Of a stretch of DNA of 17,820 bases, positions 6,182 to 13,451 are shown piece by piece. This DNA comes from Methanomicrobium sp. GTDB taxonomy: Archaea; Halobacteriota; Methanomicrobia; Methanomicrobiales; Methanomicrobiaceae. A program made the translations under genes and the position numbers. The stretch is from the NCBI GenBank assembly GCA_017553245.1, contig JAFZMT010000065.1:1-17820 (forward strand), in the 5' to 3' direction. How positions within the stretch are numbered: position 1 is the first letter of the stretch; every line of letters starts with the position of its first letter. The notes below the pieces were generated by a model, which made no database searches, was not told where the DNA came from, and was given only the letters and a program-made list of their open reading frames with translations.

Positions 6182-7971
6182 ACGCTTTTTGCGAGATTTC
6201 TGGGTTTGTCGACATCTCTTCCCAGAAGAACCGCGGTATTGCAGGCAATCATCTGAAGGATTATCGTCGCCGATATTACCTCGCAGATATTCTCGGATTT
6301 CGGAAGCGGGATGAAGATATCCGCTATTTCCTTGAGATCCTTATCGCCGGCGCTGCCGATTGCGATAACGGGAGCGCCGCGGGCTTTCATCTCCTTGATA
6401 TTCGATATCATCACGGGATATGAAGCATCCTTCGTGCAGACGGCGATTACCGGCGTCTCGGGCGTCAGAAGGGAGAACGGACCGTGCTTAAGCTCTCCCG
6501 CAGCGCAGCCTTCGGCGTGAATATAGGTAATCTCCTTCATCTTGAGTGCCCCCTCAAGCGAGATCGGATAGTAAACGCCGCGACCGACATAGAAGATGTT
6601 CTCCGCATCTTTGCAGACCGCGGATGCACCTGCGGGGTCAAAGAGCAGGGTCTCTTCAAGAACGGGATAAATCTCAAAGAGTTCCTTCTCAAAGATGCCC
6701 TTTCCGAGGACGGAGACTATTCTCATAAGAACGGCGCACTGCGCAATGAAGGACTTCGTCGCCGCCACGCTTATCTCCGGACCCGCACGTGTATAGAGGA
6801 CGTGATCGGCGATGCGGGTAACACTGCTTCCGAGGACGTTTGTGACCGCAAACACCGGACAGCCGCTTGCCTTTGCATGCCGCAGCGCCGCAAGGGTATC
6901 TGCGGTCTCACCCGACTGCGTAACCGCGATTACGGCCGTGCCCTTCGCAATCGCAAAATTGAGGAACTCCGAGGCAATCTCGACGCGGACGGGAATCTTA
7001 CAGTATTTCTCCGCAAGATAGCGGAATACAAGCCCCGCATGATACGAGCTGCCGCAGGCGACAACCGTAATCGAGGAGGCTTTCTTCAGCACCGAAACCG
7101 CCTTATCGTCAATGCTCTGTCTGAACGAGTTGACAAAGACCGCAGGCTGCTCGAATATCTCCTTCTCCATAAAGAAGTCGTATCCGCCCTTCTTTGCGGA
7201 CTCGACGTCCCAGTCGACGGTCTTAACCTCGCGCTCAACGGCATCCCCCGACGGGTAGCTGAAAACGCGGATGCCCTCCGGCATCAGATACGCATAATCG
7301 TCATCCTCGAGGAAGAGAATCTTCTGAGTATGCTCAAGTATGGGGGTCATATCCGAAGATGCAAAGAGTTCTTCGTCGCCGATGCCCAAAACCAGCGGGC
7401 TGAAGCGCTTTATCGCAATAAGCCCCGAAAATCCGCGGATGAGAATCAGAAGCGCAAATGAGCCTTCAAGAGTCTCCATGAGGCTTTTTACGGCGAAATC
7501 AATCCTCTCTTCACCTATGAGCCCGTCCGCATCCGCGGCATTGCAGAACTTTTCAAGAAGGTGCGCAATGACCTCGGTATCGGTCTCGGACTTGAAAGTG
7601 TGTCCCTCCGCTATAAGAGACCTCTTAAGTTCGGCGTAATTCTCGATGATGCCGTTGTGAATGACCGCGATATCCCCCGTGCAGTCCGTATGCGGATGGG
7701 CATTGACATCGCTCGGAACGCCGTGTGTCGCCCAGCGCGTATGACCAATACCCGTGTTGCCGTTAAGCAGGGTAACGTCGCGTCCCGCATCCGAGATTCT
7801 GCCCTGCTTCTTGATGACCGCAAGCCCGCCCGCGTCGGATTTCGCGGCGCTTTCGCAGTCCGTGACCGCAAGTCCGAATGAGTCATATCCGCGGTATTCA
7901 AGGCATTTCAGCCCTTCAACGATGACGGGCGCGGCACTGCGCTTTCCCGTATAACCTACTATTCCGCACAT
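6169..7971 (-). CDS. glmS: Glutamine-fructose-6-phosphate aminotransferase (isomerizing)
   Basis: It makes glucosamine-6-phosphate from fructose-6-phosphate and glutamine, the entry step of UDP-GlcNAc synthesis. The 600 residues are full length. The N-terminal class II glutamine amidotransferase domain (about 1-230) starts MCGIVGYTG with catalytic Cys2, and shows HTRWATHGVPSDVNAHPH, HNGIIENYAELK and ETDTEVIAHLL. Two SIS sugar-isomerase domains follow, with ACGSSYHAGLVFRYLAEKY and QSGETADTLAAL in the first and GRGVYYPISLEGALKMKEITY in the second. The C-terminus PRNLAKSVTVI carries the conserved P-R-N-L-A-K-S-V-T-V block. AAGGAAATCAA gives a Shine-Dalgarno site before the ATG. It is the last gene of a glmM-glmU-glmU-glmS series, 32 bp after the preceding stop, and has a terminator hairpin. 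Confidence 0.97.
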   Translation of the reverse strand: MCGIVGYTGKRSAAPVIVEGLKCLEYRGYDSFGLAVTDCESAAKSDAGGLAVIKKQGRISDAGRDVTLLNGNTGIGHTRWATHGVPSDVNAHPHTDCTGDIAVIHNGIIENYAELKRSLIAEGHTFKSETDTEVIAHLLEKFCNAADADGLIGEERIDFAVKSLMETLEGSFALLILIRGFSGLIAIKRFSPLVLGIGDEELFASSDMTPILEHTQKILFLEDDDYAYLMPEGIRVFSYPSGDAVEREVKTVDWDVESAKKGGYDFFMEKEIFEQPAVFVNSFRQSIDDKAVSVLKKASSITVVACGSSYHAGLVFRYLAEKYCKIPVRVEIASEFLNFAIAKGTAVIAVTQSGETADTLAALRHAKASGCPVFAVTNVLGSSVTRIADHVLYTRAGPEISVAATKSFIAQCAVLMRIVSVLGKGIFEKELFEIYPVLEETLLFDPAGASAVCKDAENIFYVGRGVYYPISLEGALKMKEITYIHAEGCAAGELKHGPFSLLTPETPVIAVCTKDASYPVMISNIKEMKARGAPVIAIGSAGDKDLKEIADIFIPLPKSENICEVISATIILQMIACNTAVLLGRDVDKPRNLAKSVTVI

Positions 7972-8003
7972 TTGATTTCCTTACCCTCACAAGCCATGCT
8001 TTT

Positions 8004-9155
8004 CTACTTAACTATACTTCCGTCCGGCAGAAAGCCCTCGATAACCCTGCCCTGTTCAACCGCGGACGTATTCCCGATGACGCAGTGCTTCAGAACGGTA
8101 AAGGGCGCCACCGTCGAGTTTTCGCCGACAACCGAGCCGAAGAATGCCTTAAAGAAATGACCGTCGACCTCCACCGCCGAATACGAAGGGTCAACGGCGA
8201 TATTCGAGCCGAGTTTTGCCCCTTTGCCGATAACGCTGTCGGTAATGCGGCAGTGCGAGCCGACAGCGGTGTCGTCCATGAGAATCGAGTTCTCAACATA
8301 CGTGAAAGGCTCAATCCTAACCCTTGAGCCGATTGTCGTCCCCGGCATTATACAGGTATGCGGTCCGATATAACAGTTGTCGCCGATGACGACATCCCCC
8401 GAGATTACCGCAAACGGACTTATCACGGTTCCGCTGCCGACAGACACATTCCCCGTTATTGCCGCGGATTTACTGACATTACCCGAAATTGAGGGTTTTA
8501 CCATCTCAAGAGCCATGCGGTTCATCTTGAGCAGATCCCAGGCATAAATCGCGTCATGCCAGCGGTTTGCGGGCACCGCTTTTATCGGTTTGCCCTCCTT
8601 TGCCATATGGGTGATGATGTCGGGTATCATGCAGGTCTCGGGATACTCGAATATCTCGGGCGTAAGCGAGAAACAGCCGGTGCTCACCGTCATCGTCTCG
8701 GCAAGGGACGGTTTTTCGGCAATACCCTTTACCATGCCCCCCGAAACCGAGACAACGCCGTAGTTTGAAGGATACGGGTGCTCCGCGGTCAGCATCGCAT
8801 TCCTCTCCGCCTTCAGCCGCGACAGAGACTCGGAATCGATGTAATTGTCACCGGGCAGAAGGAGGAAATCGCCTTTAATCAGGTCTTTTGCGCACCGCAA
8901 AGCATCAAAAACGCCGAGCTGCTTCTTCTGAACGACAACGGACACGCCGGTATCGAGGCTGTTGAGATACCTTATTACCTGCTCTTTTCTGTATCCGGCA
9001 ACGACGATAATGTCGTTGATGCCGCTCTGCGAGACCGATTCTATGACATAGTCCAGAATCGGACGGTTTGCGACCGGAATCATTACTTTCGGCTGCGAAT
9101 ACGTCAGCGGTCTTACCCTCTGACCTTCGCCGCCCGCGAGAATTACTGCCTGCAT
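8004..9155 (-). CDS. GlmU-like sugar-1-phosphate nucleotidylyltransferase with diverged left-handed beta-helix
   Basis: The N-terminal domain (about 1-230) has the nucleotidyltransferase signature GGEGQRVRPLTYSQPKVMIP with the catalytic R and K, the metal-site segment LLPGDNYID, and AEKPS and WHDAIYAWDL. The C-terminal part (about 245-383) is a left-handed beta-helix of hexapeptide repeats (for example VISGDVVIGDNCYIGPHT). It resembles archaeal GlmU but lacks the P-H-x-x-Y-V-G-D-S and A-N-L-R motifs of the archaeal acetyltransferase site that its upstream neighbour keeps; the equivalent spot reads PFTYVENS. It may therefore be mainly an uridylyl- or thymidylyl-transferase, perhaps for glucose-1-phosphate. 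The start is fixed by GGAGAC eight bases upstream. It is 29 bp downstream of the second copy, clearly in the same operon. Confidence 0.88.
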   Translation of the reverse strand: MQAVILAGGEGQRVRPLTYSQPKVMIPVANRPILDYVIESVSQSGINDIIVVAGYRKEQVIRYLNSLDTGVSVVVQKKQLGVFDALRCAKDLIKGDFLLLPGDNYIDSESLSRLKAERNAMLTAEHPYPSNYGVVSVSGGMVKGIAEKPSLAETMTVSTGCFSLTPEIFEYPETCMIPDIITHMAKEGKPIKAVPANRWHDAIYAWDLLKMNRMALEMVKPSISGNVSKSAAITGNVSVGSGTVISPFAVISGDVVIGDNCYIGPHTCIMPGTTIGSRVRIEPFTYVENSILMDDTAVGSHCRITDSVIGKGAKLGSNIAVDPSYSAVEVDGHFFKAFFGSVVGENSTVAPFTVLKHCVIGNTSAVEQGRVIEGFLPDGSIVK

Positions 9156-9192
9156 TTTCTGTCTCCTTTTGTTATCTCCGTGTTTTATCTCC
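9155..9192 (-). repeat. Three 12-13 bp units multiplying a Shine-Dalgarno site between the glmU paralogues
   Basis: On the - strand the gap carries three copies of GGAGAY followed by A-rich spacers (GGAGATAAAACAC, GGAGATAACAAAA, GGAGACAGAAAA). The first includes the stop TAA of the upstream gene (9187-9185), and the third is the ribosome binding site of the downstream gene. Only the third has proper spacing to the ATG at 9155. Confidence 0.7.
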
Positions 9193-10432
9193 CGACTGTC
9201 GTATCATCGTTTATCTTTCCGGAAATGTATGAGTTCGGCGCTGCCCTGACGCGGCTGCCGACACTGCTTCCCGCATTTACCGAGCAGTTGATGCCGAACT
9301 GCACGTCATCGCCGATAACCGCGCCGAACTTCCTTCTTTTTGTATCTCTGCCGTCACATCTGATATCTCTTCTGTCGTGGCGCAGATTGGCGACCTTTGT
9401 GCCCGCACCGAAGTTGCAGCCCGAACCGATTACGCTGTCGCCGACATAGTTGAAATGCGGAATCTTCGTGCCTTTCATTACGATACTGTTCTTTATCTCG
9501 ACGCTGTGACCGATATGGCAGTTGTCGCCGACCGAGGTGCACCCCCTTATGTATGCGTGCGGACCTATGTCGCAGTCTCTGCCGATTATGCAGTCGCCCT
9601 CGATATAGGTGCCGGATTTAATGACGCTGCCCTCACCGAGTATGACATTTCCGTGTATGTATACGCCGTCCTCAATCGTTCCGCGTATGAGGTCGGCGGC
9701 GCCGGCATCCGAGTCCTCCGCGTCATTTTTGAAATTCTCAAAAAGAGCCTTTGTCATCTTCTCGTTTGCGTCGAGGAGGTTCCAAGGCTCGCCGATATCG
9801 AACCATGACGAGAGCGTGTAGTGGTGGAGCAGTCCCTTCGAGGCATACTCCATGAGCGCATCGGGAAGTTCATACTCACCGCGTTCGGAAAGAGAAAGGC
9901 TCTTGAGGATGGCAAAAATGCCGGTGTCGAATAGGTATATGCCGGCATTAACCAGATTGCTCTTCGGCTCTTTGGGCTTTTCCACGATGGAGAGGACTTT
10001 GTGACCTTCGGTCTCGAGAACGCCGAAATCCTGCGGGTGGGTGCTCTCAACCGTGCCCACGCAGGGAACGTGCTGATTTGAGAATGAGAGGATGTCAAGG
10101 GTATTCAGGATCATGTCGCCGTTTAAGAGCATAAACGAGCCTTTGACGAGATTTTCGGTGCAGAGGAGAGCGTTTGCGGTTCCCGACTGCTTTCTCTGCA
10201 CGGCATACCTTATCCGCACCCCCATACGGGCGCCGTCTCCGAAGTAATCGCGTATATCCTGTTCTTTATAGCCGACAACGAGTATGAAGTCCTTAATTCC
10301 GGCATCGCGGGCTGACGAAATCAGATGCTCAAGTATGGGCTTACCCGCGACGGGGAGCATTACCTTGGGTCTTGAGGCTGTCAGCGGGCGCATCCTTTTT
10401 CCTTCGCCGGCAGCAAGTATCACGCATTCCAT
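9185..10432 (-). CDS. glmU: Bifunctional GlmU-type GlcN-1-P acetyltransferase / GlcNAc-1-P uridylyltransferase
   Basis: It would acetylate glucosamine-1-phosphate with acetyl-CoA and then uridylylate it to UDP-GlcNAc. The uridylyltransferase domain (about 1-235) has LAAGEGKRMRPLTASRPKVM, RKQSGTANALL, LLNGDMIL and VEKPKEPKSNLVNAGIYLFD. The left-handed beta-helix domain (about 250-415) keeps what I recall as the archaeal acetyltransferase site of Sulfolobus ST0452: PH326-FNY329-VGDS, A-N349-L-R, and the basic K365-RRK368-FGAVIGD patch, with H and N separated by 23 residues as there. The 415-residue length fits. The gene lies 97 bp downstream of glmM in a repeat-filled gap and 29 bp upstream of its paralogue. 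AGGATATA precedes the ATG. Confidence 0.92.
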   Translation of the reverse strand: MECVILAAGEGKRMRPLTASRPKVMLPVAGKPILEHLISSARDAGIKDFILVVGYKEQDIRDYFGDGARMGVRIRYAVQRKQSGTANALLCTENLVKGSFMLLNGDMILNTLDILSFSNQHVPCVGTVESTHPQDFGVLETEGHKVLSIVEKPKEPKSNLVNAGIYLFDTGIFAILKSLSLSERGEYELPDALMEYASKGLLHHYTLSSWFDIGEPWNLLDANEKMTKALFENFKNDAEDSDAGAADLIRGTIEDGVYIHGNVILGEGSVIKSGTYIEGDCIIGRDCDIGPHAYIRGCTSVGDNCHIGHSVEIKNSIVMKGTKIPHFNYVGDSVIGSGCNFGAGTKVANLRHDRRDIRCDGRDTKRRKFGAVIGDDVQFGINCSVNAGSSVGSRVRAAPNSYISGKINDDTTVGR

Positions 10433-10529
10433 TATATCCTGTCCGTTATCTGTTATATCCTGTCAGTTATCTGAATATCTGTCCAATCTTATTTGTTTAA
10501 ATTATACTCGGTTATACTCATTTATTCTC
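10432..10529. repeat. Two 21-bp and three 10-bp tandem units filling the glmM-glmU gap
   Basis: Starting at 10432 the + strand has two 21-bp units (10432-10452 and 10453-10473) sharing TTATATCCTGTCMGTTATC with a single mismatch. They include the last base of the glmU start codon, and on the - strand each gives an AGGATATA Shine-Dalgarno-like site. The far end has three 10-bp units AATTATACTC, GGTTATACTC, ATTTATTCTC (10500-10529) that abut the glmM stop codon. AGTATAAT on the - strand could also act as an internal TATA box. Confidence 0.8.
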
Positions 10530-11912
10530 TTATCGGGATAAAGTCCTGCCTGCCGATTTCAGCATGGTCAGACCTTTTTCCTGCATCTTTTTGGCACCCG
10601 CGGATGTCCTGCCCTCCGCGGTTATCCTTACCTTCGGCTCGGTACCGCTCGCACGAATCAGGCACCAGCCGTCGTCTTCCGTGATTCGGATGCCGTCGGT
10701 CGGGTTTTCCGCACCCATTGCAATGAGCACCTCTTTTGCTTTTCCGCACGGGTATGAACTCCTCAGCACGGGATATGAGGGCATAGCGTCGACAAGCTCC
10801 GAGATTTTGTGCTCGGAGGCAATGCTGCAGAAGAGACCTGCGGCATAAATGCCGTCGGGGCAGAGGGACATCTTCGGGAAAATCCACGCTCCCGAGGCTT
10901 CTCCGCCGAAATCACCCCATGAGAGCAGTTCTTCGGAGACATAGGAATCGCCGACGGGAGTCCTGTGAACCTCGGCGGTCTCCTCGATTGCCATTGAGGC
11001 ATCTACGGTCGTAACCACGTGCTTAGCCCCCAGAAACTCCGCAAAGAGCATCATGAGGTGGTCGCCGCTGATGTAGCGCCCCTTCTCGTCAAAGCCCATG
11101 AACCTGTCGGCATCGCCGTCGTGAACAATCGCGCCGTTCGCGCCGCGTTTCAGGACGAAATCGTGGATGTAGGGCAGATTTGCCTCCAGCGGCTCGGAAG
11201 GTCTTGCAAAGACTCCGCTCGGGGTGCAGTTTATGCACGCGGCATTCACACCCGCGTCCGCAAGGAGATTTGGGGTTATCACCGATCCGGCACCGCAGCC
11301 GCAGTCTACGACCATGCGGAGCTTTTCGCTGATGTCAAAGCTGTCCAGAATCTTCTCCTTATGCGGCGTTATTATATCCTCCGCCGAGACCTTACCCTGA
11401 TTGTCCCATGCGGCGTTGCCGTAATTTTCACCGCCGGCGGACGCCCCGTCAATCTCCGCTATCCTTTTTTCGGTTATCGCCTGCTGTTTCTTCGTAAACG
11501 CGGATCCGTCGGGGTTTAAGAGTTTTAAGCCGTTGAACTCCTCGGGATTGTGCGATGCCGTGATACAGCACGAAAGCGAGGTCTTCCTGCCGGCATATGC
11601 GACCGTGGGCGTAGGGGCAATGCCGCCGTCGACTACCCTTGCGCCGCAGTGAAGTGCGCCGGCGGTAAACGCGTCCTGAAGGATTTTTCCGCTCGTCCTG
11701 CAGTCCCGTCCCGTCATTATCGCTATCTTTGACAGATCCGCTCCGCATGTGTCCGCGGATTCGGATAATTCCGATGAATCTGGGCTTTTTAAGCCCTGCA
11801 AAAGAGTCCCCGTTTCGGGGTTATTGCATGAGACCGCCATTCCTGTTTTAAGAGCGAGAAAGAGCAGTTCACTGTCGTATATCTTTCTGATTCCCGATGA
11901 ACCGAACAGCAT
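10530..11912 (-). CDS. glmM: Phosphoglucosamine mutase (phosphohexomutase family)
   Basis: It interconverts glucosamine-6-phosphate and glucosamine-1-phosphate, linking GlmS and GlmU. The 460 residues include the N-terminal FGSSGIRKIY, the phosphoserine loop T-A-S120-H-N-P-E-E-F-N-G, the metal-binding D-G-D-A-D-R, the sugar-binding GGEASGAWIFP, and the phosphate-binding RASGTEPKVRI. The active Ser lies about 20 residues later than is usual for archaeal GlmM, because a Ser/Asp/Glu-rich insert occupies about residues 32-58 before IAIMTGRDCRTSG. Phosphomannomutase activity is possible for this family, but the neighbours argue for glucosamine. It is the first gene of the glm operon. A TATA box about 32 bases before the ATG implies a very short or absent leader. 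Confidence 0.94.
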   Translation of the reverse strand: MLFGSSGIRKIYDSELLFLALKTGMAVSCNNPETGTLLQGLKSPDSSELSESADTCGADLSKIAIMTGRDCRTSGKILQDAFTAGALHCGARVVDGGIAPTPTVAYAGRKTSLSCCITASHNPEEFNGLKLLNPDGSAFTKKQQAITEKRIAEIDGASAGGENYGNAAWDNQGKVSAEDIITPHKEKILDSFDISEKLRMVVDCGCGAGSVITPNLLADAGVNAACINCTPSGVFARPSEPLEANLPYIHDFVLKRGANGAIVHDGDADRFMGFDEKGRYISGDHLMMLFAEFLGAKHVVTTVDASMAIEETAEVHRTPVGDSYVSEELLSWGDFGGEASGAWIFPKMSLCPDGIYAAGLFCSIASEHKISELVDAMPSYPVLRSSYPCGKAKEVLIAMGAENPTDGIRITEDDGWCLIRASGTEPKVRITAEGRTSAGAKKMQEKGLTMLKSAGRTLSR

Positions 11913-11940
11913 ATACTATCTGATTTTTCTTAATAGTTGA

Positions 11941-11948
11941 TATATATT
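11941..11948 (-). promoter_or_regulatory. TATA box of the glm operon
   Basis: AATATATA, within GAATATATATC on the - strand, is centred about 32 bases before the glmM ATG at 11912. The predicted start site is about 6 bases upstream of the ATG, so the transcript would be almost leaderless, and no Shine-Dalgarno site is visible. The box sits in the 55-bp gap after the stop codon of the preceding gene. Confidence 0.6.
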
Positions 11949-11967
11949 CGGAATTAAAAGGTTAGAA

Positions 11968-12693
11968 TCATCGCCTGCCGTAAGGGCAGTGATGTTTTGC
12001 GCCCTGCATCACGCAGAATCCCGTGACGGCGGGACCGATGAAGATAAGTTCGGGCTGTCCTTCAGACTGTTCCTTCGAAACGGCAGCACCTGCATTACCT
12101 GCACCTGCATTTCCTGTATTATCCGAATCCGCAGCGTTATCGCCGCCTTTGAAGTATCTCTCGGTGACGGCAAGTTTCTCCTTATCGAAGAGACCGTCGC
12201 CGGAGACAACAATTACATCGGCATCCTCCGGTCTGCCGACAGGGACAACGCGTTTTTCGGGGTAAAGCGAGCCTGCCTCATACAGCATGCTCTCAAGATT
12301 CGTGAGGCAGCCGTTGAGATATACCTTCTTTCCGGCGACGGCGGCTATAAGCTCATCAAGGCAGGCTTTGTGTGATTCCTCGCCGCAGGCACGCCCTTTT
12401 CGTGTGAAGCACATGAAATTCGAGATGACGTTTAAAATTGCGCATGCCGCCGTTCTCTGAACCGGCGACTTCAGCGGGCTGTCGAACATGAAGGAGACCT
12501 TCGATGTCGTCTCAAACGGAAACGAGGTCGAAAGCTCCGAGATTCTGCCGCCGTATTCCGTGACAATCGTTATTCCGTCCTCGTAGGGACAGCCTGCCGA
12601 CGACGCGGGGGTGATTCTTACAATACCGTCCTCGCAACCGCTGCCGGAGATGCGGTTTTCGAGTATTTTGACTGCATCGGATACTATGCTCAT
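11968..12693 (-). CDS. Unrecognised protein with paired C-P-Y motifs
   Basis: I do not recognise the family with certainty. The 241-residue protein has no signal peptide or membrane segment. It has nine or so Cys residues, with C35-P-Y near the N-terminus, a central cluster MCFTRKGRACGEESHKAC, and C236-P-Y at the very end (HHCPYGRR), a spacing that suggests metal or cluster binding. Rossmann-like strands (ADVIVVSGDGLF and ELIFIGPAVTG) flank a low-complexity Gly/Ala/Asn insert at about residues 185-210, which is built from 15-bp DNA duplications and encodes GNAGA twice. It follows the cyclase gene by 57 bp on the same strand and could be co-transcribed with it. A distant relation to DUF364-type heavy-metal chelation proteins is speculative. 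Confidence 0.7.
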   Translation of the reverse strand: MSIVSDAVKILENRISGSGCEDGIVRITPASSAGCPYEDGITIVTEYGGRISELSTSFPFETTSKVSFMFDSPLKSPVQRTAACAILNVISNFMCFTRKGRACGEESHKACLDELIAAVAGKKVYLNGCLTNLESMLYEAGSLYPEKRVVPVGRPEDADVIVVSGDGLFDKEKLAVTERYFKGGDNAADSDNTGNAGAGNAGAAVSKEQSEGQPELIFIGPAVTGFCVMQGAKHHCPYGRR

Positions 12694-12750
12694 GATTTCA
12701 CGGATTTTTACGGATTTTACGGATTGTTCACGAATTATTCACGATTATTT
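12694..12750. repeat. Five 9-11 bp tandem units between the cyclase and the downstream gene
   Basis: The entire 57-bp gap consists of units at 12694, 12703, 12713, 12722 and 12733 (+ strand GATTTCACG, GATTTTTACG, GATTTTACG, GATTGTTCACG, AATTATTCACG). On the - strand the units read CGTGAATAATT, CGTGAACAATC, CGTAAAATC and so on, similar to the units at 17117-17149. No clean Shine-Dalgarno site remains for the gene starting at 12693. Confidence 0.8.
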
Positions 12751-13392
12751 TCAAATATCGTTTCTGATGTATATACGCGAGTATTCCTCGGAGATATCCG
12801 AGAGGATTATCCTTGCCGGCGCCCCGTCAAGACCTTTAAGTCTCAGCGGCAGGGCAAACATATTGTAGACACCCGCGGTCACAAACGACAAGTCCAGAAG
12901 CTCCGCACAGATGACGTTCTTTGAGAGGAGAGTCCTGTGAACACTGCCGTTTCCGCCGAAGGACTCAATCGAGGGCGTATCAATGCCTACGAAGATTACC
13001 TCTTCGCTTACGAGGTATTCCGCCGCCTCATTGGTCAGATGCGGATAGTTGTCCGAGAAATCCCTCTTTCCCGAAAACGAGGTCTTAAGAAGGACGCGCT
13101 TTGCCCCCTTCACCTTTCCTTCAAGGTCGTATCTGCCTATCGAGCCGAAGACAGCCGGAAGTTCAATGACCCTTGCTTCGCCGATTAAGGTCTCAAAGGG
13201 TATTCTGTCGACCGTAACGCCGCTGATGATGTAGTGCGACGGCGCATCGATGTGCGTTCCGCTGTGCGTGGACATGGAAAGAGCCGTAACCCTGCATCCG
13301 TCGTTTTCCTGCTGTTTTACCGAGATTAAGGGATCGCCCGGGTAGACAGGCATCTCTTCGTCAAAAGCCCGTGTTATGTCGTAATATGTCAT
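12751..13392 (-). CDS. Cyclase-family metal-dependent hydrolase (kynurenine formamidase-like)
   Basis: Members hydrolyse amide or lactone-like bonds with bound metal; the best known are KynB formamidases and archaeal cyclase-family proteins of unknown substrate. The 213 residues are typical. The N-terminus YYDITRAFDEEMPVYPGDP and the metal motif H43-S-G-T-H47-I-D49-A-P-S-H53 are diagnostic. Later segments VLLKTSFSGKRDF, LTNEAAEYLV, VGIDTPSIE and the Glu of CAELLDL complete the family pattern. It is cytoplasmic by absence of any signal. It lies 59 bp after sufB, with no good Shine-Dalgarno site. Tryptophan catabolism genes are absent here, so the true substrate is unknown. Confidence 0.9.
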   Translation of the reverse strand: MTYYDITRAFDEEMPVYPGDPLISVKQQENDGCRVTALSMSTHSGTHIDAPSHYIISGVTVDRIPFETLIGEARVIELPAVFGSIGRYDLEGKVKGAKRVLLKTSFSGKRDFSDNYPHLTNEAAEYLVSEEVIFVGIDTPSIESFGGNGSVHRTLLSKNVICAELLDLSFVTAGVYNMFALPLRLKGLDGAPARIILSDISEEYSRIYIRNDI

Positions 13393-13451
13393 GATTTACA
13401 TGTAAGAAGGCGGTGATTGGGGGGTGAAGGTGACTCTGAACCTCTGAATAC

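Noticed and set aside
6484..7461. Open frame of 325 codons on the + strand inside glmS
   Set aside because: It overlaps a complete and motif-rich GlmS coding region on the other strand. The product is basic and of low information.
8778..9449. Open frame of 223 codons on the + strand
   Set aside because: It spans the antisense strand of both glmU-type genes and their junction. There is no domain or promoter to support it.
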